A stretch of DNA of 64,000 nucleotides from Atriophallophorus winterbourni (GCA_013407085.1 JACCGJ010011006.1:26198-90197); one strand, 5' to 3'; counted from the first letter of the stretch, positions 1 through 11,274 are shown. Made by a program: numbers and translations. The notes: a model not told the origin generated them from the letters alone.

Positions 1-508
1 TTATTAATCGGTATACGAGCGTGTTTGGGAAGTGATCGTCTCTGAATTTAATGGTATCCATAGTAAAATCACCCATGAGAAGTAATTGTTTTAGTGAAGC
101 GCTGAAGCACTTGGAACAACCTTCCGTTGTAAGATTCCGTAGATGAAAGGGACCTGTAGACCACACCAATCATGCAAATTTCACAAGACATCAGCGTTAA
201 AGAACACCAAATTTATCCTCGAGGGTGAATTATATGTTATCTATTGGATGGTACTGGAGGCAATTAGGATAATAAAGAGCAATACCACCACTAATTATCT
301 CTCGATCGTTTCTCATCAAATGCATATTGTGAATGGATATATCCGTTTCAAAAATTTCGGAAGGATACGATGTTTCTATGTTAGTGATAATATCCGGTGA
401 GTTGTGCAAACATATCTTGGTTAACTCCGCTGTATTCGAAAGGCATAGCGCATTTGTATATAAAAATCTTATAAAGTTTTTAATGTTCAAGTCATGAAGT
501 GTTTCCAA
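1..508 (-). pseudogene. CR1-like LINE endonuclease fragment (decayed)
   Basis: On the minus strand, 508 down to about 230 encodes the start of an apurinic-type endonuclease. It contains FLYTNA, a block like SPDIITITETW (here SPDIITNIETS) and a GGIALYY block, and it lines up with the better copy at 54,240-54,500. Downstream toward position 1 the frame resumes as MGDFT, the equivalent of the GDFN endonuclease motif, so the element continues off the left edge. Stops and frameshifts make it non-functional. CR1-type endonucleases nick target DNA to prime reverse transcription. I infer it is a dead copy in an intron of the kinesin gene or in its flank. Confidence 0.75.
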
Positions 509-559
509 TGGTCTGACTCAGTTGGAGTCAGAATGCTCAAGTCTTTTTGAACTGTCTCA

Positions 560-1135
560 ATGGATTTCCTTCCGACCGTATCACACCCGAAAACTTACCC
601 CGGTTATTTACCATATACGCACGTCCTGTTTTGGAATAGTTATTCAAAGCCTAGGCACCATGACTGAGGAAGTATATTGAACTACTTGACAGGGCTTATC
701 ACTGTGCGACTAAGTTGGTCTCGCGTTACAAAAATTCGCCTTTCCAAGATCGAATGTAATAATTTGTTCTACATGATTTTACTCAATGACGAATAGAGAG
801 TGACCTTATGCTGGCACTCAAAAATTTGCACACCAAAAGTCATTCCCTCAAACATTTAATTCAACCCAATAACGTTACTCAGACACGTAGACATTCAAAG
901 CTTTAATCATTCCACGTTCTCGATTGGATCGGAATTTTTTCTCGACCAGAATTTTTTTTTACGTGAAACATCTTGCCACATGAAATCGTACGCTCGGAAC
1001 CAGTCGAGGTTTTCACTTCACCTTTCGATGAATACATGACGGACCATGCGGTATCTAACCGTACATATTGATTCTTGAAAGCTTATATGCTTATGCTCAT
1101 TGCTTTTTCTAACTTAAAAATTTATGAGTTATGTG
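560..1135 (+). pseudogene. CR1-like LINE 3' end (decayed)
   Basis: This stretch matches, with many changes, the end of the reverse transcriptase ORF and 3' UTR of the copies ending near 29,150 and 50,640. Readable pieces include an equivalent of 'MEYSIQAW.PWL..DIE.LDR.YH.ATK', then a 'SVEVF.SK.DE.MT.HAV' tail and the TTTTTCTAACTTAAA 3' UTR. It lies on the plus strand while the endonuclease piece to its left lies on minus. That arrangement could be one 5'-inverted insertion or two separate ones. Confidence 0.65.
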
Positions 1136-3395
1136 TTCTTTTAAGGTGCGATTTCATCAATCCAAGGGTTACATTAAAACACTACACCCTCAGCATTCAC
1201 TTGAGTATAAATGCTGTGAGGTGATTAAAAACGTTTCATTGTATAAACACGTACACCACATTACTAGAAAAAGAGGTCCAGAGAAATCTCCACTTCTTGA
1301 TTCGATTTTAACATCCAAGGGCAACAGCACTGGAGTCGGTGCTGTATCGTGGTCATCTGAAGTAATGTGATTACGTCCTGTTATTCTTTATATTCGTGGG
1401 CACCGCCAGTAGGGCCTCTAATGATGCGAAACTCTCAAAAACGTTGATTGCTATTAACCTTGCGATATCACGATTTTACCTATCAAGAAACTCGTTGTTC
1501 CAGCACTTTAACATACATCGGCTATAGCCAGAATATCAAACCTAGAATATTTTGATACTTACTTGGCAGCCACGCTCAAATTCGATAGTCGGGTGAAATT
1601 CTGTGTACAGAATCAATCGAGTAGACGTATTGTGTATAAAAATTTCAAACAAATTCGAAATAGGGCGACTTTCTTAATCCGCGAAGATAAGCACTGCAAT
1701 CATTAGAATCTGGGGTCCAAAGTGACTAAGGTTTAACAGAGAGTATTCCAATTCAGACAGCAGATTGAATGACAGACACTGTCAGGGATACAGCTGATGC
1801 CTTGGCAACATTTCATTCGCATATCTTTTGTCCAAATAATATGTCGCTATCAAGAACTTTGTCAAGCTCACTGGATGTGGAAAGCCCAAGTTATGTCAAA
1901 GTGAAGCCAACTGTTGCGCAAAAGAATTGACGCAGGCCTAACGTAAGCGAAGCTTTATTGTAAGACTGAATAACGCCGGCTTGTCTGAGTTCTCGTGAGC
2001 TGGATCATTGTGACCCTCTATGTGATTTATTTAAACACTAACTGAATACGGGAATCGTAACAGCAATCATACGTATACCGCCAATTTATTGGTCTGTAAA
2101 TGTGTTATCATGCACCTTGAGAACCATGGAAATACTTCTGAAACACAACACGAATTTCTAAAAACATCTTCCTGCTTGACTAATTTGCCCCCGAATTTAA
2201 ACGATTAGATGCAAGCTTTAAACGTAGAAAGTTGCGTAAATGCCAGTCACTTATATATCTAAAGATTTCGATCATGTTGATCACGTTTTACTGTTTCTGA
2301 AGCCGCATGATGTCGGCATCACTAAAACTCTCCATACTTGTTTCACAAGTTTTCTCTCTGAAGGCAAAAACAATCTCAGTATAAATGGTGAAATTTCTTT
2401 CGAATCCACGAGCAGCGTCCCATAAGTTTCAATAATTCGTGCAATACTGATCATAATATTTATAAATGATCTACCGTAATTTGTACGTTATAAAACTTTG
2501 CTTTTTGCTGATGATGTACAACATTAAATGGGAGTTAACTCTGTTGATGATTGCCTGGTTTTACAAACAGACCTTATTAATATGCAACACTGGTCAATTT
2601 AAAACAAACTGCCCTTCAATTTCTACAAGTTCAATATGTTACCGGTTGGAATACCCGTCATGTTCTCATACGCATTTGGCAGTCAAACGATTCAGTGCGT
2701 ATATCAAAGGATATTCTTGGCAACTGGATAAGCGAAAATTTGAAATCAATCTTTAGTGTAGGCAGTCTATAAGCGTGCATATAGCATACTCGGCTTACGC
2801 AGATAAATGATTTGACGTTTCCGACGCACCCTTTAACACATTTATTTAATACGTACGTACGGCCAGTCGCGACCTATGCAGCGCAAGCATTGGTACCATG
2901 GTTTCGATGAGAAATCTCGTTACTCAAGAGAATTTATCATAACGCAACTAATGGATTATATAACCTACCCCTTGAGCAGTGATTAGCTTGACTCAGATGG
3001 TGCACTCTCGAGCGCAGTTGCACCCAAGGTGACCAAAATCGTACATATCGAATAATCCATAAGGCGTCCAACACACTGAAGCACCTATTTAAAATGTGTT
3101 CCAGTCTCTCGACCGGCAGTCACAATCTCACAGTTCACCTCCCTTTTATTCATGATTAATCTGTTGCCTGACCTTTTATTCACTCCGTGTATGCTATCTA
3201 TGGAACGGACTGTCACCGAATGAAATTATCTTCAAGTAAGGTTACGAACGTTTATGTCGAATAATACTGTGTTGGCACCGAAAACCACCAGTGCTTTCGT
3301 TCTACAGAAGCACATCTAAATTTTATACCTATATAATATGGTATTGTATAGCTATTTGCTTTTCCACCATAAATCTTGAATCTTAAGTCTAAGGC
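1136..3395 (+). pseudogene. CR1-like LINE, endonuclease to 3' end (heavily decayed)
   Basis: Around 1,165-1,320 the plus strand encodes a remnant of the last part of the endonuclease (EYKCCEVIKNVSLYKHVHHITRKRG, broken here as EYKCCEVI and LYKHVHH), similar to 54,740-54,820. At 2,240-2,420 a remnant of the reverse transcriptase block 'YLDISKAFDRVNH' reads YISKDFDHVDH. The rest to 3,395 has matching spacing but many stops. The 3' end is marked by CCACCATAAATCTTGAATC near 3,364, the same tail seen at other CR1-like copies in this window. No intact frame remains. Confidence 0.6.
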
Positions 3396-3639
3396 GAATA
3401 TGCTATTATGACCAAGCATAGAATGCACTTTAGCAAGATACGCCGGATGCAAACAAACTGAGCATTTAACTTGAAGGAAATAGACTATTTTCGGGAGTGC
3501 AACACAGCTTTAAGGGATATTCCTACCTTACTAAACTCCTGCTTACTTTTGAAGATCAGTATCAATCAGTATATGTTGGGGATAGCATCCATGAACGCTA
3601 AGTGGTTAGGTAAAACTCCCTTGACCGCGCAAACCACAG

Positions 3640-4165
3640 CATTCTCTTGGGGATGCTGGATCGTTGCGGTATCGCAAACAGACTATTAGTCCTGTTAGAA
3701 AATTACCTGAATGACCTGTTTGGTCGACGATCAATAAGCCAGACGATTATGAGCTACTCCGGGAAGATCTTTAAAACCTCTACGCTTGGTCCCCGAAAAT
3801 AACCTATTGTTCAATTTCAAGAAGTGACATATTGAATATTGGAAAATATGTTGTTTCTAATATTCCCTTGCTGCGAAAAGGCTCTAGTAAATGACGGGAA
3901 AATGACTCATTTGTATGGATGAGCAACAATCTTTCGAGGTAGAGAGACTTGCAACATTTTTTTACAGGGAAACATTATAGGAAGTGTCACCTAGAGGTTC
4001 TCAGAACACAAAAATTTCTGCCCTTTGGATTTTCTCTTGATTTTTGAACTGTAAATAAAGAAATCCCGTTTTGCTTGATATAATATTCTTAGTTCCCATA
4101 GTATTTCGTGGTGTTTTTATGTAAAGCTATATGCTTTTAGACCATAAATATTGAATTAAATCGAA
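3640..4165 (+). pseudogene. CR1-like LINE RT and 3' end fragment
   Basis: At 3,780-3,870 the plus strand reads as a remnant of the conserved RT segment 'W...N.L.FN..KC..L..GK' (WSP.NNLLFNF.KCHILNIGK, with breaks). The fragment ends near 4,165 in the family 3' UTR: TAAAGCTATATGCTTTTAGACCATAAAT, followed by a TTGAAT-type end. It is truncated and non-coding. The stretch 3,395-3,640 between this and the previous copy has no recognisable content beyond a short unassigned open frame. Confidence 0.55.
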
Positions 4166-4199
4166 AATGAAAAGCATTCTATTTTCGTTCATGTCTTGA

Positions 4200-6477
4200 T
4201 TGAAGGGTTTAGATCTCACTGTTGTACATAAAGCATTGAGTACACACCCGCTAATAACATCATCTTTGTCATCACTGTCAGTTTGCGCACGCCACATACA
4301 TAGATGCTGAAACGTGACAAGAATGCAGCTAGTGTGCCCATCCGCTTTTCAATCTCTGTGTTTATCGAGAGGTTACCCGCAATGGTTGAACCAACATATG
4401 TGAAACAATGTACTGGTTCAGGCTAACAGCTTTTAACAGTGATGATAAGGGACGATATATTCACTTGAATAAGGATTTCGGCCCTGCACGTGTTTTTATA
4501 AGATTAGTCCATTGGCGACTGGAATTTCTCTTTGAAGTGCATAATGAATGTTTTAGGGTCGGCAAACAAGAGGTAAAGGATTAGCACACCCCCTACCTCG
4601 TCTCCTGCTTTTACCGGTTCGAACTGACCGTTTTCAACAGTGATGATTAGAGACGATAAAATCCATTGAGCGCGGGCTTTGGACTTGCTCATTCTGAGGG
4701 TCAGCCCAAATTCTTTGAGTGCTGAGGAAAACAATCAATTAGAATGAGCAATAATGGCTTTCACGTCACAAAACAGCAGATAATGGATTAGTACATTCCG
4801 TATTATTCTTCTCGCTTTCAAGTGGTTTTGGAATGCTTAACATAACATCGCTCTCGTATCTAAATACCTTCTGTTTTCTTCCCCACTGCGTGTATTTTAT
4901 CATAGAATATACAGAACAGCGGAGGATCAAGGACACATCCTTGTTCAACGCCCGGCGAATTTCGAAAGCTCCTAAACTGCAACTATTAAAATGGACTGAA
5001 CCCCATATGGAAGAATGTAAAGAAATAACAAGTTTAATTACACTTTGAAGGCAGCCTAAATGATAAAAATTTCAAATAGATCTTCCTTGCTAACGTAATG
5101 GAATGTCTTCGTTAAATGAAGTTGTCTCATGAATAATATCATGCCTAACCTTAATCTACCACTTGGGAATGCATATTGAGTTTTGGTGTAAACTTTATCA
5201 TCAATTTACTGTAGCTACATCTTTAGAATTTTATAAAATATTTGCCTGCAATATTTTCATTTTTAAAAAGCTTGATAATCTCGGTGTCTCGCATTTCTTG
5301 TAGGACACACTCCTTCTGCCGTCACTGAAGAAGCAATTGATGAAGCGACTGTAATAAAGCTGTTTTACAGTATTCGATGAGGTGTAGAATCCCGTCATCG
5401 CTAGGGCTCGCATCTCTCGCTAGGTGGTTCTTTGTATTATTGAGCTCATAAAGCGTAAGGTGTGTATCGAGGTATTCGAAGGTTGGCAAACGTTCAACAT
5501 TTTCAAGTGCTATCGCTAGAATAAAGAAGGCAAGTGCTTGACTCATCTTCCCGTCTGCCGAGTTTTGTCAACAGTGGAATTACCAGATATTATTTTAATG
5601 AGAGCTGTTTTAAGTTTTTGAACCATTGGCTCTCTTGATCCTAACATACATATCGAGATAATTACCAGTCTCCGCAGGTTTTTTTTGATACCGAGGCTAA
5701 TTTCATTTCGTGAGTCTCTTGCACACCGCCAAGTTGTCTGCTGGGCCTTATGTCATCACAGAATCCACGGCCTCGAACCAGTCACATGTTCCAGATTATT
5801 TTAAAATATAAGTGAATGAAACGACTAGGCATATGTCGTTTTAAGACGATTTCCATTTCTCAGATGCTGAATCTGGTGGAGTTGTATTGTTGATCTGCTC
5901 CGCAAAAGCTTTTTTTAAGTCGCGCAATGAGATTAGGTTCACACATATGAATGACGTCAATCCTAGGCTAAACATTCAATTTGGCACAAAGAAAAATAGT
6001 CTGGTGGAGCATAAGTTTTTTCACAAACCAGTGAATCGTCAGTGTCACAGTCTGCAATGCGATATGATCTTGGGAGCATTACGTTTTTTATACTAACGCG
6101 CTTAACCTCGATAAATTCATGCAAGTGCCGATGGTTTCACAGAGGATATTTCCAAGAGAATGAAAGAAAGTTTTCGAGAAACAAAAACTGAAATGTATGC
6201 AATTTTATGAATACAAGCTGTGCATCTTCGGTAAGCCTACCTAACTCCGAACTTTTACAGAGAGTTTAGCCAAGACTCTGGGATTAAGTTACCCAATACC
6301 ACTACTCATCATTTCGGTGGCACATTTTATGGACTTTAGTGAGGCTGTTTAGAAACGTTTTGTTTAGTAGGCGTCGCTTAGAGCGCCGTTTCAGAGACGT
6401 TGGCCAGCGTAATTGTACTAGTAATACACTCAAAATTTAGAATCAAAATCTCTTCGCTGGCGTTGCTAATTTGTTGG
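4200..6477 (-). pseudogene. LINE ('GRIPKD' type) RT region, decayed, left part of a split copy
   Basis: Read leftward, the pieces come in the correct order for one non-LTR retrotransposon. Near 5,890-5,940 is a linker block like 'LRD.KKAFAEQINNTTPPDS'. At 5,490-5,330 come the RT entry blocks LPTFEYLDTHLTLYEL and ALLQSLHQLL, then VLQEMRDTEIIKLFKN near 5,300. Around 4,690-4,600 are EFGLTL.MSK.KA and ITVENGQFEPV, and near 4,400-4,290 HCFTYVGSTIAGNLS, the usual 'FTYLGS' block. An FTYLGS-upstream block appears twice (4,430-4,500 and 4,610-4,680), suggesting a small internal duplication. Many stops are present. The 5' part of this LINE is at 8,603-9,265, separated by piggyBac. Confidence 0.65.
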
Positions 6478-6496
6478 TTAACCCATTTCAGGACGG

Positions 6497-6516
6497 ATGT
6501 AACCTTTTGGTTACAT
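6497..6516. repeat. Subterminal palindrome of piggyBac, left
   Basis: A perfect 20-bp palindrome: ATGTAACC, TTTT-like spacer, GGTTACAT. It lies 15 bp inside the left end. Similar palindromes occur inside the element and near its right end, which suggests a transposase recognition site. That role is inferred. Confidence 0.6.
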
Positions 6517-6877
6517 GAATTTCGCAAGTCATTTTGAGCTAATTCTAACTGAATTTTCCGAAAGTTTTTTGCACGGCGGCATACAGAATTTTGTCAACTG
6601 CAGGGTGGTTTTATTCTTTTTTGAAGAAGAAGAAGAAGAAGAAATTGACTTTATTCGCAATCATCATTGACTTGTCCACAGTGAAAGAGAAAGTATGTGC
6701 TGGTACGGGTTTCGAACGTATCCTCACAATTCGCAGTTTTGTGAGCCGAATAAAATCGTGTGAAATTCTCAGTTATTATAAATTTTGTTCCAGTATAAAC
6801 TTAGTCATGCCTAAAACACATTATGTAAAAAATTGGAATAAATCAGAAAATCTTCGAAATGCGTTGCGTTTAAATAG

Positions 6878-6904
6878 ATGTAACCTTTATGTTACATCCG
6901 GCAG
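6878..6904. repeat. Internal palindrome of piggyBac overlapping the presumed start codon
   Basis: An imperfect form of the terminal palindrome (ATGTAACC then TTAT then GTTACAT) continues into CCGGCAG. The reverse complement of 6,890-6,904 (CTGCCGGATGTAAC) recurs directly at 8,441-8,454, so these two copies form an inverted repeat around the transposase frame. The ATG at 6,889 lies inside it. Confidence 0.55.
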
Positions 6905-8420
6905 AAGTCACCAAAATCGTACAGGAATTCTGTCCTCCTGAAGATATTGAATGGAAAGATATACTTTCTGTTGACGAAGAATGGCGATCATTTTCATCGC
7001 TTTCCTTTTTTAAGTTGATGTTCTACAATTCGGCATTCGAGACAAACCAAAATTTATGCAATGCAGACCGCTGAGAAATAGTTGCGAATTGACGATACGG
7101 ATATGAGAACTTTCGTGGGTATCACACTCCTAACTGGTATAATCAAAGTTCCTAGTTATCGAACTGACTGGAAAAAAGGCTTGAGCCTCAAAGCAGTTTC
7201 GAGTAATATGAGTCGGGACAGATACGAGGAGATAAAACGCTATCTTCACTTTAATGATAATATTTTGCAGAAGGAAGATGGAAACAAAGATAACAAACTA
7301 TTCAAATTATGGATTCCATCAAATCGAACTGTCAGAAACTTCCACAAGAATAAAATCAAGCCGTGGATGAACAAATCATTCCTACCAAAGCGCATATCTC
7401 CTTAAAACAATACAATGGAAGAAAGCCACATAAATGGGGCTATAAAGTCATATCTGGAGCAGGATCGTGTGGCCTCATTTATGACTTCGAGATTTATACG
7501 GGGAAGGATCGGAAGAAGGAAGATGTCGAAGTTGGAGTGTCATCAACCTACGCACTTTGGCTAGCTGAAGGTATACACAAGCAGAAGAACTACAAGTTAT
7601 TTGATGATAACTGGTTCTCTTCATTGGGCTTATCAAGGAAGCTATAGGAATCTGGTATACTCAATGTGATACCGTCAGGGTGAACAGGCTGAAAAGATGT
7701 ATACTGAAGAATGATAAACTGCTACAAAAAGATGGGAGAGGAAGTTACGACTTCAGAGTTGAAATCAATAGTAATATAATAGCTGTTAAGTGGTTTGACA
7801 ACGAACCAATTCACCTATTTTCTTCATTCGCGGGAATAGAACCGGCTGATACAGTGATGAGATAGGATCAAAAACAGAAGTCATATGTAGAAGTTGGTAG
7901 ACCTTTCGTTGTAAAAAAATATAACAAATTCATGGGGGGAGTCGCTTTGTGCAATATGTTGATCAAACTTTATCGTACCGTTTTCAAGTCGAAGAAATGG
8001 TACATGAGGATTTTTTTCTATCTCTTAGATCTGAGTGTGGTAAATGCTTGGTTGTTATACCGAATGACCTGTGATTTCATGAGTTCAACAGGTATGTGTC
8101 TCTCTGACTTCAAAGAAGACATAACAATCGCTCTAATGACTCCGCCTGTAACTCCAAGGGGAAAGCTAAGGTCTACAACAGACATGCAGCAACCGGTACA
8201 GAAGATGAGGAAAATCTCTTGCCCAGTGAATTCAGTCCGTTTCGACAAAGTTGGCCATTTTCCGCTCATCTCGAAAACCCGGAAGACATGCAAGCACTGT
8301 GTAAAAGGATTGACTAAAGTGAGGTGTCAAAAATGCGATGTAGCTCTGTGTCTGACCTACGACAAAACATGTTATAGAGACTATCACAAAAAATTACAAT
8401 GGGGTACCATAAGGAAATGA
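6889..8420 (+). pseudogene. piggyBac transposase pseudogene
   Basis: This would be a cut-and-paste transposase that excises and inserts at TTAA. The reading frame is split into segments at 6,889-7,074, 7,082-7,360, 7,363-7,647 and 7,932-8,420 by stops and frameshifts. Recognisable blocks are DDTDMRTFVGI, SRDRYEEIKRYLHF, AVDEQIIP (first catalytic Asp), HKWGYK, LFDDNWFSS (second catalytic Asp), and KKWYMRIFFYLLDLSVVNAW followed by a C-terminal cysteine-rich finger (CKHC...CQKC...C...C). The block that normally carries the third catalytic Asp reads GGVALCNML, where active relatives have GGVD..D, so this Asp is lost as well. The start is uncertain because upstream in-frame sequence from about 6,591 could also belong. 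Confidence 0.8.
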
Positions 8421-8440
8421 CGCCTGAAAACTGATGACTT

Positions 8441-8467
8441 CTGCCGGATGTAACCAATTGGTTACAT
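8441..8467. repeat. Subterminal palindrome of piggyBac, right
   Basis: CTGCCGGATGTAACC followed by an AATT-centred palindrome to GGTTACAT. It lies about 130 bp inside the right end, just after the transposase stop at 8,420. It is the partner of the copies at 6,497 and 6,878. Confidence 0.6.
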
Positions 8468-8602
8468 TTTGTTATTTTCTCAATTATCTGAATATCACAA
8501 ACTTTTTATATTATTTGTGTTATTTCACCCCTGGGCAACTCATTTCCGAAGAAAAGATATTTTATTTCGGGTTAGAAAATAATTCAGGCATGAAATGGTT
8601 AA

Positions 8603-9265
8603 TTTCAGTTGGATGTTCCGCACAACGAACGCAACTCCATGAACTCGAGGCTTATCAGGACCCATTTCATTCCAAAATGTGTCTAATCTATTTCTGTTAG
8701 CATTAACGTGTTTGGTAGTCGCGTCTCTTGCTAAGTATCTGATCTTCGATGCGTCGTCATGTAATCCAGGAAACCTAGACAAGACGTTCCAGGTAGGAAG
8801 TTTGAAAGTTGATCTCTTTGTGTAAACAATTCCTTTTGCTGGTTCAGAAAAGTGAAGTCAGTTTTTCAATTGATTCTTAACCATCATGAAAGTATTGAAA
8901 ATAGCAGACCGTAACAAGTCGGTACCTTAATGAAGCAGGGTATTCCATTTTGTGGTGGTGGCTACCCAATAAAACCTGAAGATCTCTACCACCGTCGGAA
9001 GCAGCCCTAGGAGCTGAATTCTACCGCAATCGAACCATAGCTTTTAACATATATATGCTGCTCACCGTAATAACAACGGAAGTGAAGTGGATTTACTTAT
9101 TCATTATTGCACCGAGATACAAACCAGAAAGGTACTAGTTGCTGCCCATGCAGCAAGAACCCCCTCTCTTTCTTTATTGAAACTGATGGAAAACTAGGCT
9201 GAAACATTTGGATAACGATACTGTCGCATGTGTTGTCAGGATGAAGTTGAATGCATCTTCGGTTG
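8603..9265 (-). pseudogene. LINE ('GRIPKD' type) 5' UTR and endonuclease start, right part of a split copy
   Basis: On the minus strand near 8,790 the frame begins TWNV..RFPGLHDD, equivalent to the 'TWNVRTL' start of a LINE endonuclease. It continues with YLARDAT and DTFWNEMGPDKPRVHGVAFVVRN (broken here as FWNEMGP and PRVHGVAFVVRN), a block typical of these endonucleases. It is cut at TTAA (8,599-8,602) by piggyBac. The sequence from 8,800 to about 9,265 is the LINE's 5' untranslated part and matches 13,500-14,000, block by block, at lower identity. Confidence 0.65.
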
Positions 9266-9299
9266 GTTAGTACATTTGATTGAAGCATAAAGGTAGTGA

Positions 9300-10180
9300 A
9301 GGTTTGCGATGAGGGTTTACCTTCACCAATGTGAACCGCTTAATTGGACTTACGAGTTCTACGTGCTTGAACGAAGCTGGTTTTGGAGCGCCAGTAAGAA
9401 GGCATTCAGAAATAAGCAATGACAATACATGTGCACTATAATCCAAAACATTAAATTATGTGTTAAATTTACCAGGATATGTTCGAGGAGTGCTCGAGGA
9501 ATTAGATGTAGTTCCTATCAAAAAATAATTATTATTCAATGTTTAATCCAATATCACAGGTCGATTATTTCAATAAATAAGTGAATTTATTGTTGAAGAA
9601 AACTTCAAGTTTACTCGCTACACTAAGAAAAATGTATCGTATTTTGACGGTAATTACGTTAAAACAAATTTTTAACGACACAGAGAATTCAATGGAATCC
9701 TTTTCGGTTTTCATTATTCTTCTCTCAAAATAAACTTGATATTCCTTTTACTACCATTCTAGGATATGTATGTTGGACAAGTTAAGCCATGTTTGATTTT
9801 TAATGGCTGTCAGTTAATCCTCCTATAAAAACAATAATTTTAAGAATCACAATCTTGATGCCATTCCTGATGAAGCCGGTAAATATATAATAAATAAATA
9901 ATATAAATAATTGTTAACATTTTAACAATTAGTTCATATTCACGGTAACAGGCTGTCCTTTTCCGGCAGATCGAGACAGAATGATTAGTTTCATTTTGTA
10001 TAGAAAAATTAATCCGTACACTTTCGAAATGTTCGGAAGCGAATTTCCTGAAAAAAACCACGATTTTCAGAAACAATGTACCAGAAAACACTACATTAAA
10101 TTGTTGCTGCCTATTTGAAAAGTCAATCTCCAACAATTAAAAATAGTGTTCTGTAGGAATTTCAGATGATTTTTTGAACC
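9300..10180. other. Intron or 3' flank of the kinesin gene, nothing recognised
   Basis: AT-rich sequence with stops in all frames. I see no exon with kinesin-3 similarity, no element end and no RNA gene. The kinesin segment that should follow the 10,264 donor (the conserved block after 'KEANAISVEL') is not visible here. Confidence 0.5.
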
Positions 10181-10263
10181 CATCCATATGATTATTTAAA
10201 TTCATGCACTAGAGCAGATTTAAACACATACGAAAACATTTCGGGTAAAAAGGTACGACTCAC

Positions 10264-10332
10264 GTTTTTATCAAGTTCGATGCTTAATGCATTTGCTTCT
10301 TTCACGTATATCCCATTTTCCCAAATAAGGTT
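10264..10332 (-). CDS. unc-104: Kinesin-3 exon: conserved segment after the FHA-linked coiled coil
   Basis: 23 codons, phase 0 at both ends. The exon encodes NLIWENGIYVKEANALSIEL plus DKN, closely matching the KIF1A segment 'LLWGNAIFLKEANAISVEL'. The acceptor is TTTTCAG at 10,333 and the donor is GTGAGT at 10,263, both good. The upstream exon carrying the 'W..RE...A..KW..HQFTSLRD' part should end in phase 0 somewhere between 10,340 and 11,160, but I could not find it. Open frame beyond the donor to 10,192 is intron read-through. Confidence 0.85.
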
Positions 10333-10339
10333 CTGAAAA

Positions 10340-11160
10340 CAGTAATTTGAACATATTCTGTTGGCACATATCATTTGATCGTTGATCTTTTTGTAAACGT
10401 TCAAATGATACCGCTGCACGGGGAATCTTTCTGCCTTCCAACATAAAAATCCAAATATTTTTATATTAAAATGCTTCATATTTACATGATACTCAGCGGA
10501 AGCAATTGTTTTGATTAATAAATCAATTTTCGATCCTTGAAACAATAAACAGTTTGATGCGGAGATTGTATTTTATATTATCGACAGTAACAATATAATA
10601 ATAAAGCTGTAATTGTGGAATTCGTTTGAACTGACTAATAATAGGCATGGTGATCATAAGAAATATTACAGTCGTAATATCGGATTACAAAGCTCGAAAC
10701 CGATCTCAAGTGTGAACACATTCAGTGAGAGACCTTATTCATATAAATGAAAATTTTATTAAGGCTTCAAACAAATTTATATTTCCAATCGATTTATTTC
10801 ATTTATTCCTTGCTATCAGAAGTTCCACTCCAAACAAATGCAAAATTCTTCGCTTTATAGTTCGGCACCTATTAATCACATCTCATCATTGCACACATAA
10901 GAAAATCAGATTTAAAAATTTACCATTATAGTTACAGAAGTCATTTTGACTTCGAGTGTTATAACGGCTTTGCTTTGAAACAAAATTCTCTCGTTTGGAT
11001 TCTAATGCTGCTTACCCGTAAATAATGAGTCCGATGATAACGCCAGTGGTGAAAAGTCCAGTAGGCTAAACTTCTCTCCCGTTCCGTCCAATTAAGTTCG
11101 CCTGAATTAAAAAGAATTGGTGGTCAAATATCGTTCAATTTTGATTTAACTTGAACTGAA
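10340..11160. other. Intron sequence that should hide at least one kinesin exon
   Basis: The exon ending at 11,167 leaves phase 1, while the exon starting at 10,332 needs phase 0, so a coding piece is missing between them. I looked for the conserved tryptophan-rich 'FTSLRD' block on the minus strand and did not find it. A weak stretch at 10,390-10,450 (CWKAERFPVQRYHLN) could be a diverged version but has no convincing borders. No element was recognised here. Confidence 0.4.
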
Positions 11161-11166
11161 CATTAC

Positions 11167-11269
11167 TTGCAGCCGCACCTTCAAGCAAGGAATCATCAGC
11201 AGTTTGTGAACTCATCAACGACTGTTTGTCGACCTGCTCCTTAAGTTGTTGAATTCGGTCCTCGTACAA
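11167..11269 (-). CDS. unc-104: Kinesin-3 exon: coiled coil
   Basis: 34 codons plus one base. It encodes LYEDRIQQLKEQVDKQSL then a polar SSQTADDSLLEG segment, matching the KIF1A coiled coil after 'LLEQQ'. Acceptor TTACAG at 11,270. The most likely donor is GTAATG after 11,167, while an alternative GTGCGG lies 14 bases earlier. The join from the previous exon is phase 0 to phase 0. Heptad-like spacing of L/I/V supports a coiled coil that helps motor dimerisation and autoinhibition in this family. Confidence 0.8.
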
Positions 11270-11274
11270 CTGTA

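Larger units (their letters stand above)
6482..8598 (+). mobile_element. piggyBac-family DNA transposon, 2.1 kb, inactive
   Basis: The element is bounded by TTAA at 6,478-6,481 and 8,599-8,602, the duplicated target of the piggyBac family. The ends are short inverted repeats (CCCATTTCA on the left, TGAAATGG on the right, imperfect). Inside is a broken transposase gene of piggyBac type. Palindromes of the form ATGTAACC-N4-GGTTACAT (one imperfect) lie at 6,497-6,516, 6,878-6,897 and 8,448-8,467. It sits inside a minus-strand LINE whose halves flank it, so it inserted after that LINE. Confidence 0.8.

Noticed and set aside
10192..10545. 117-codon minus-strand open frame as a separate small gene
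   Set aside because: Only 10,264-10,332 matches kinesin-3 and it has proper splice borders. The rest of the frame is intron read-through.
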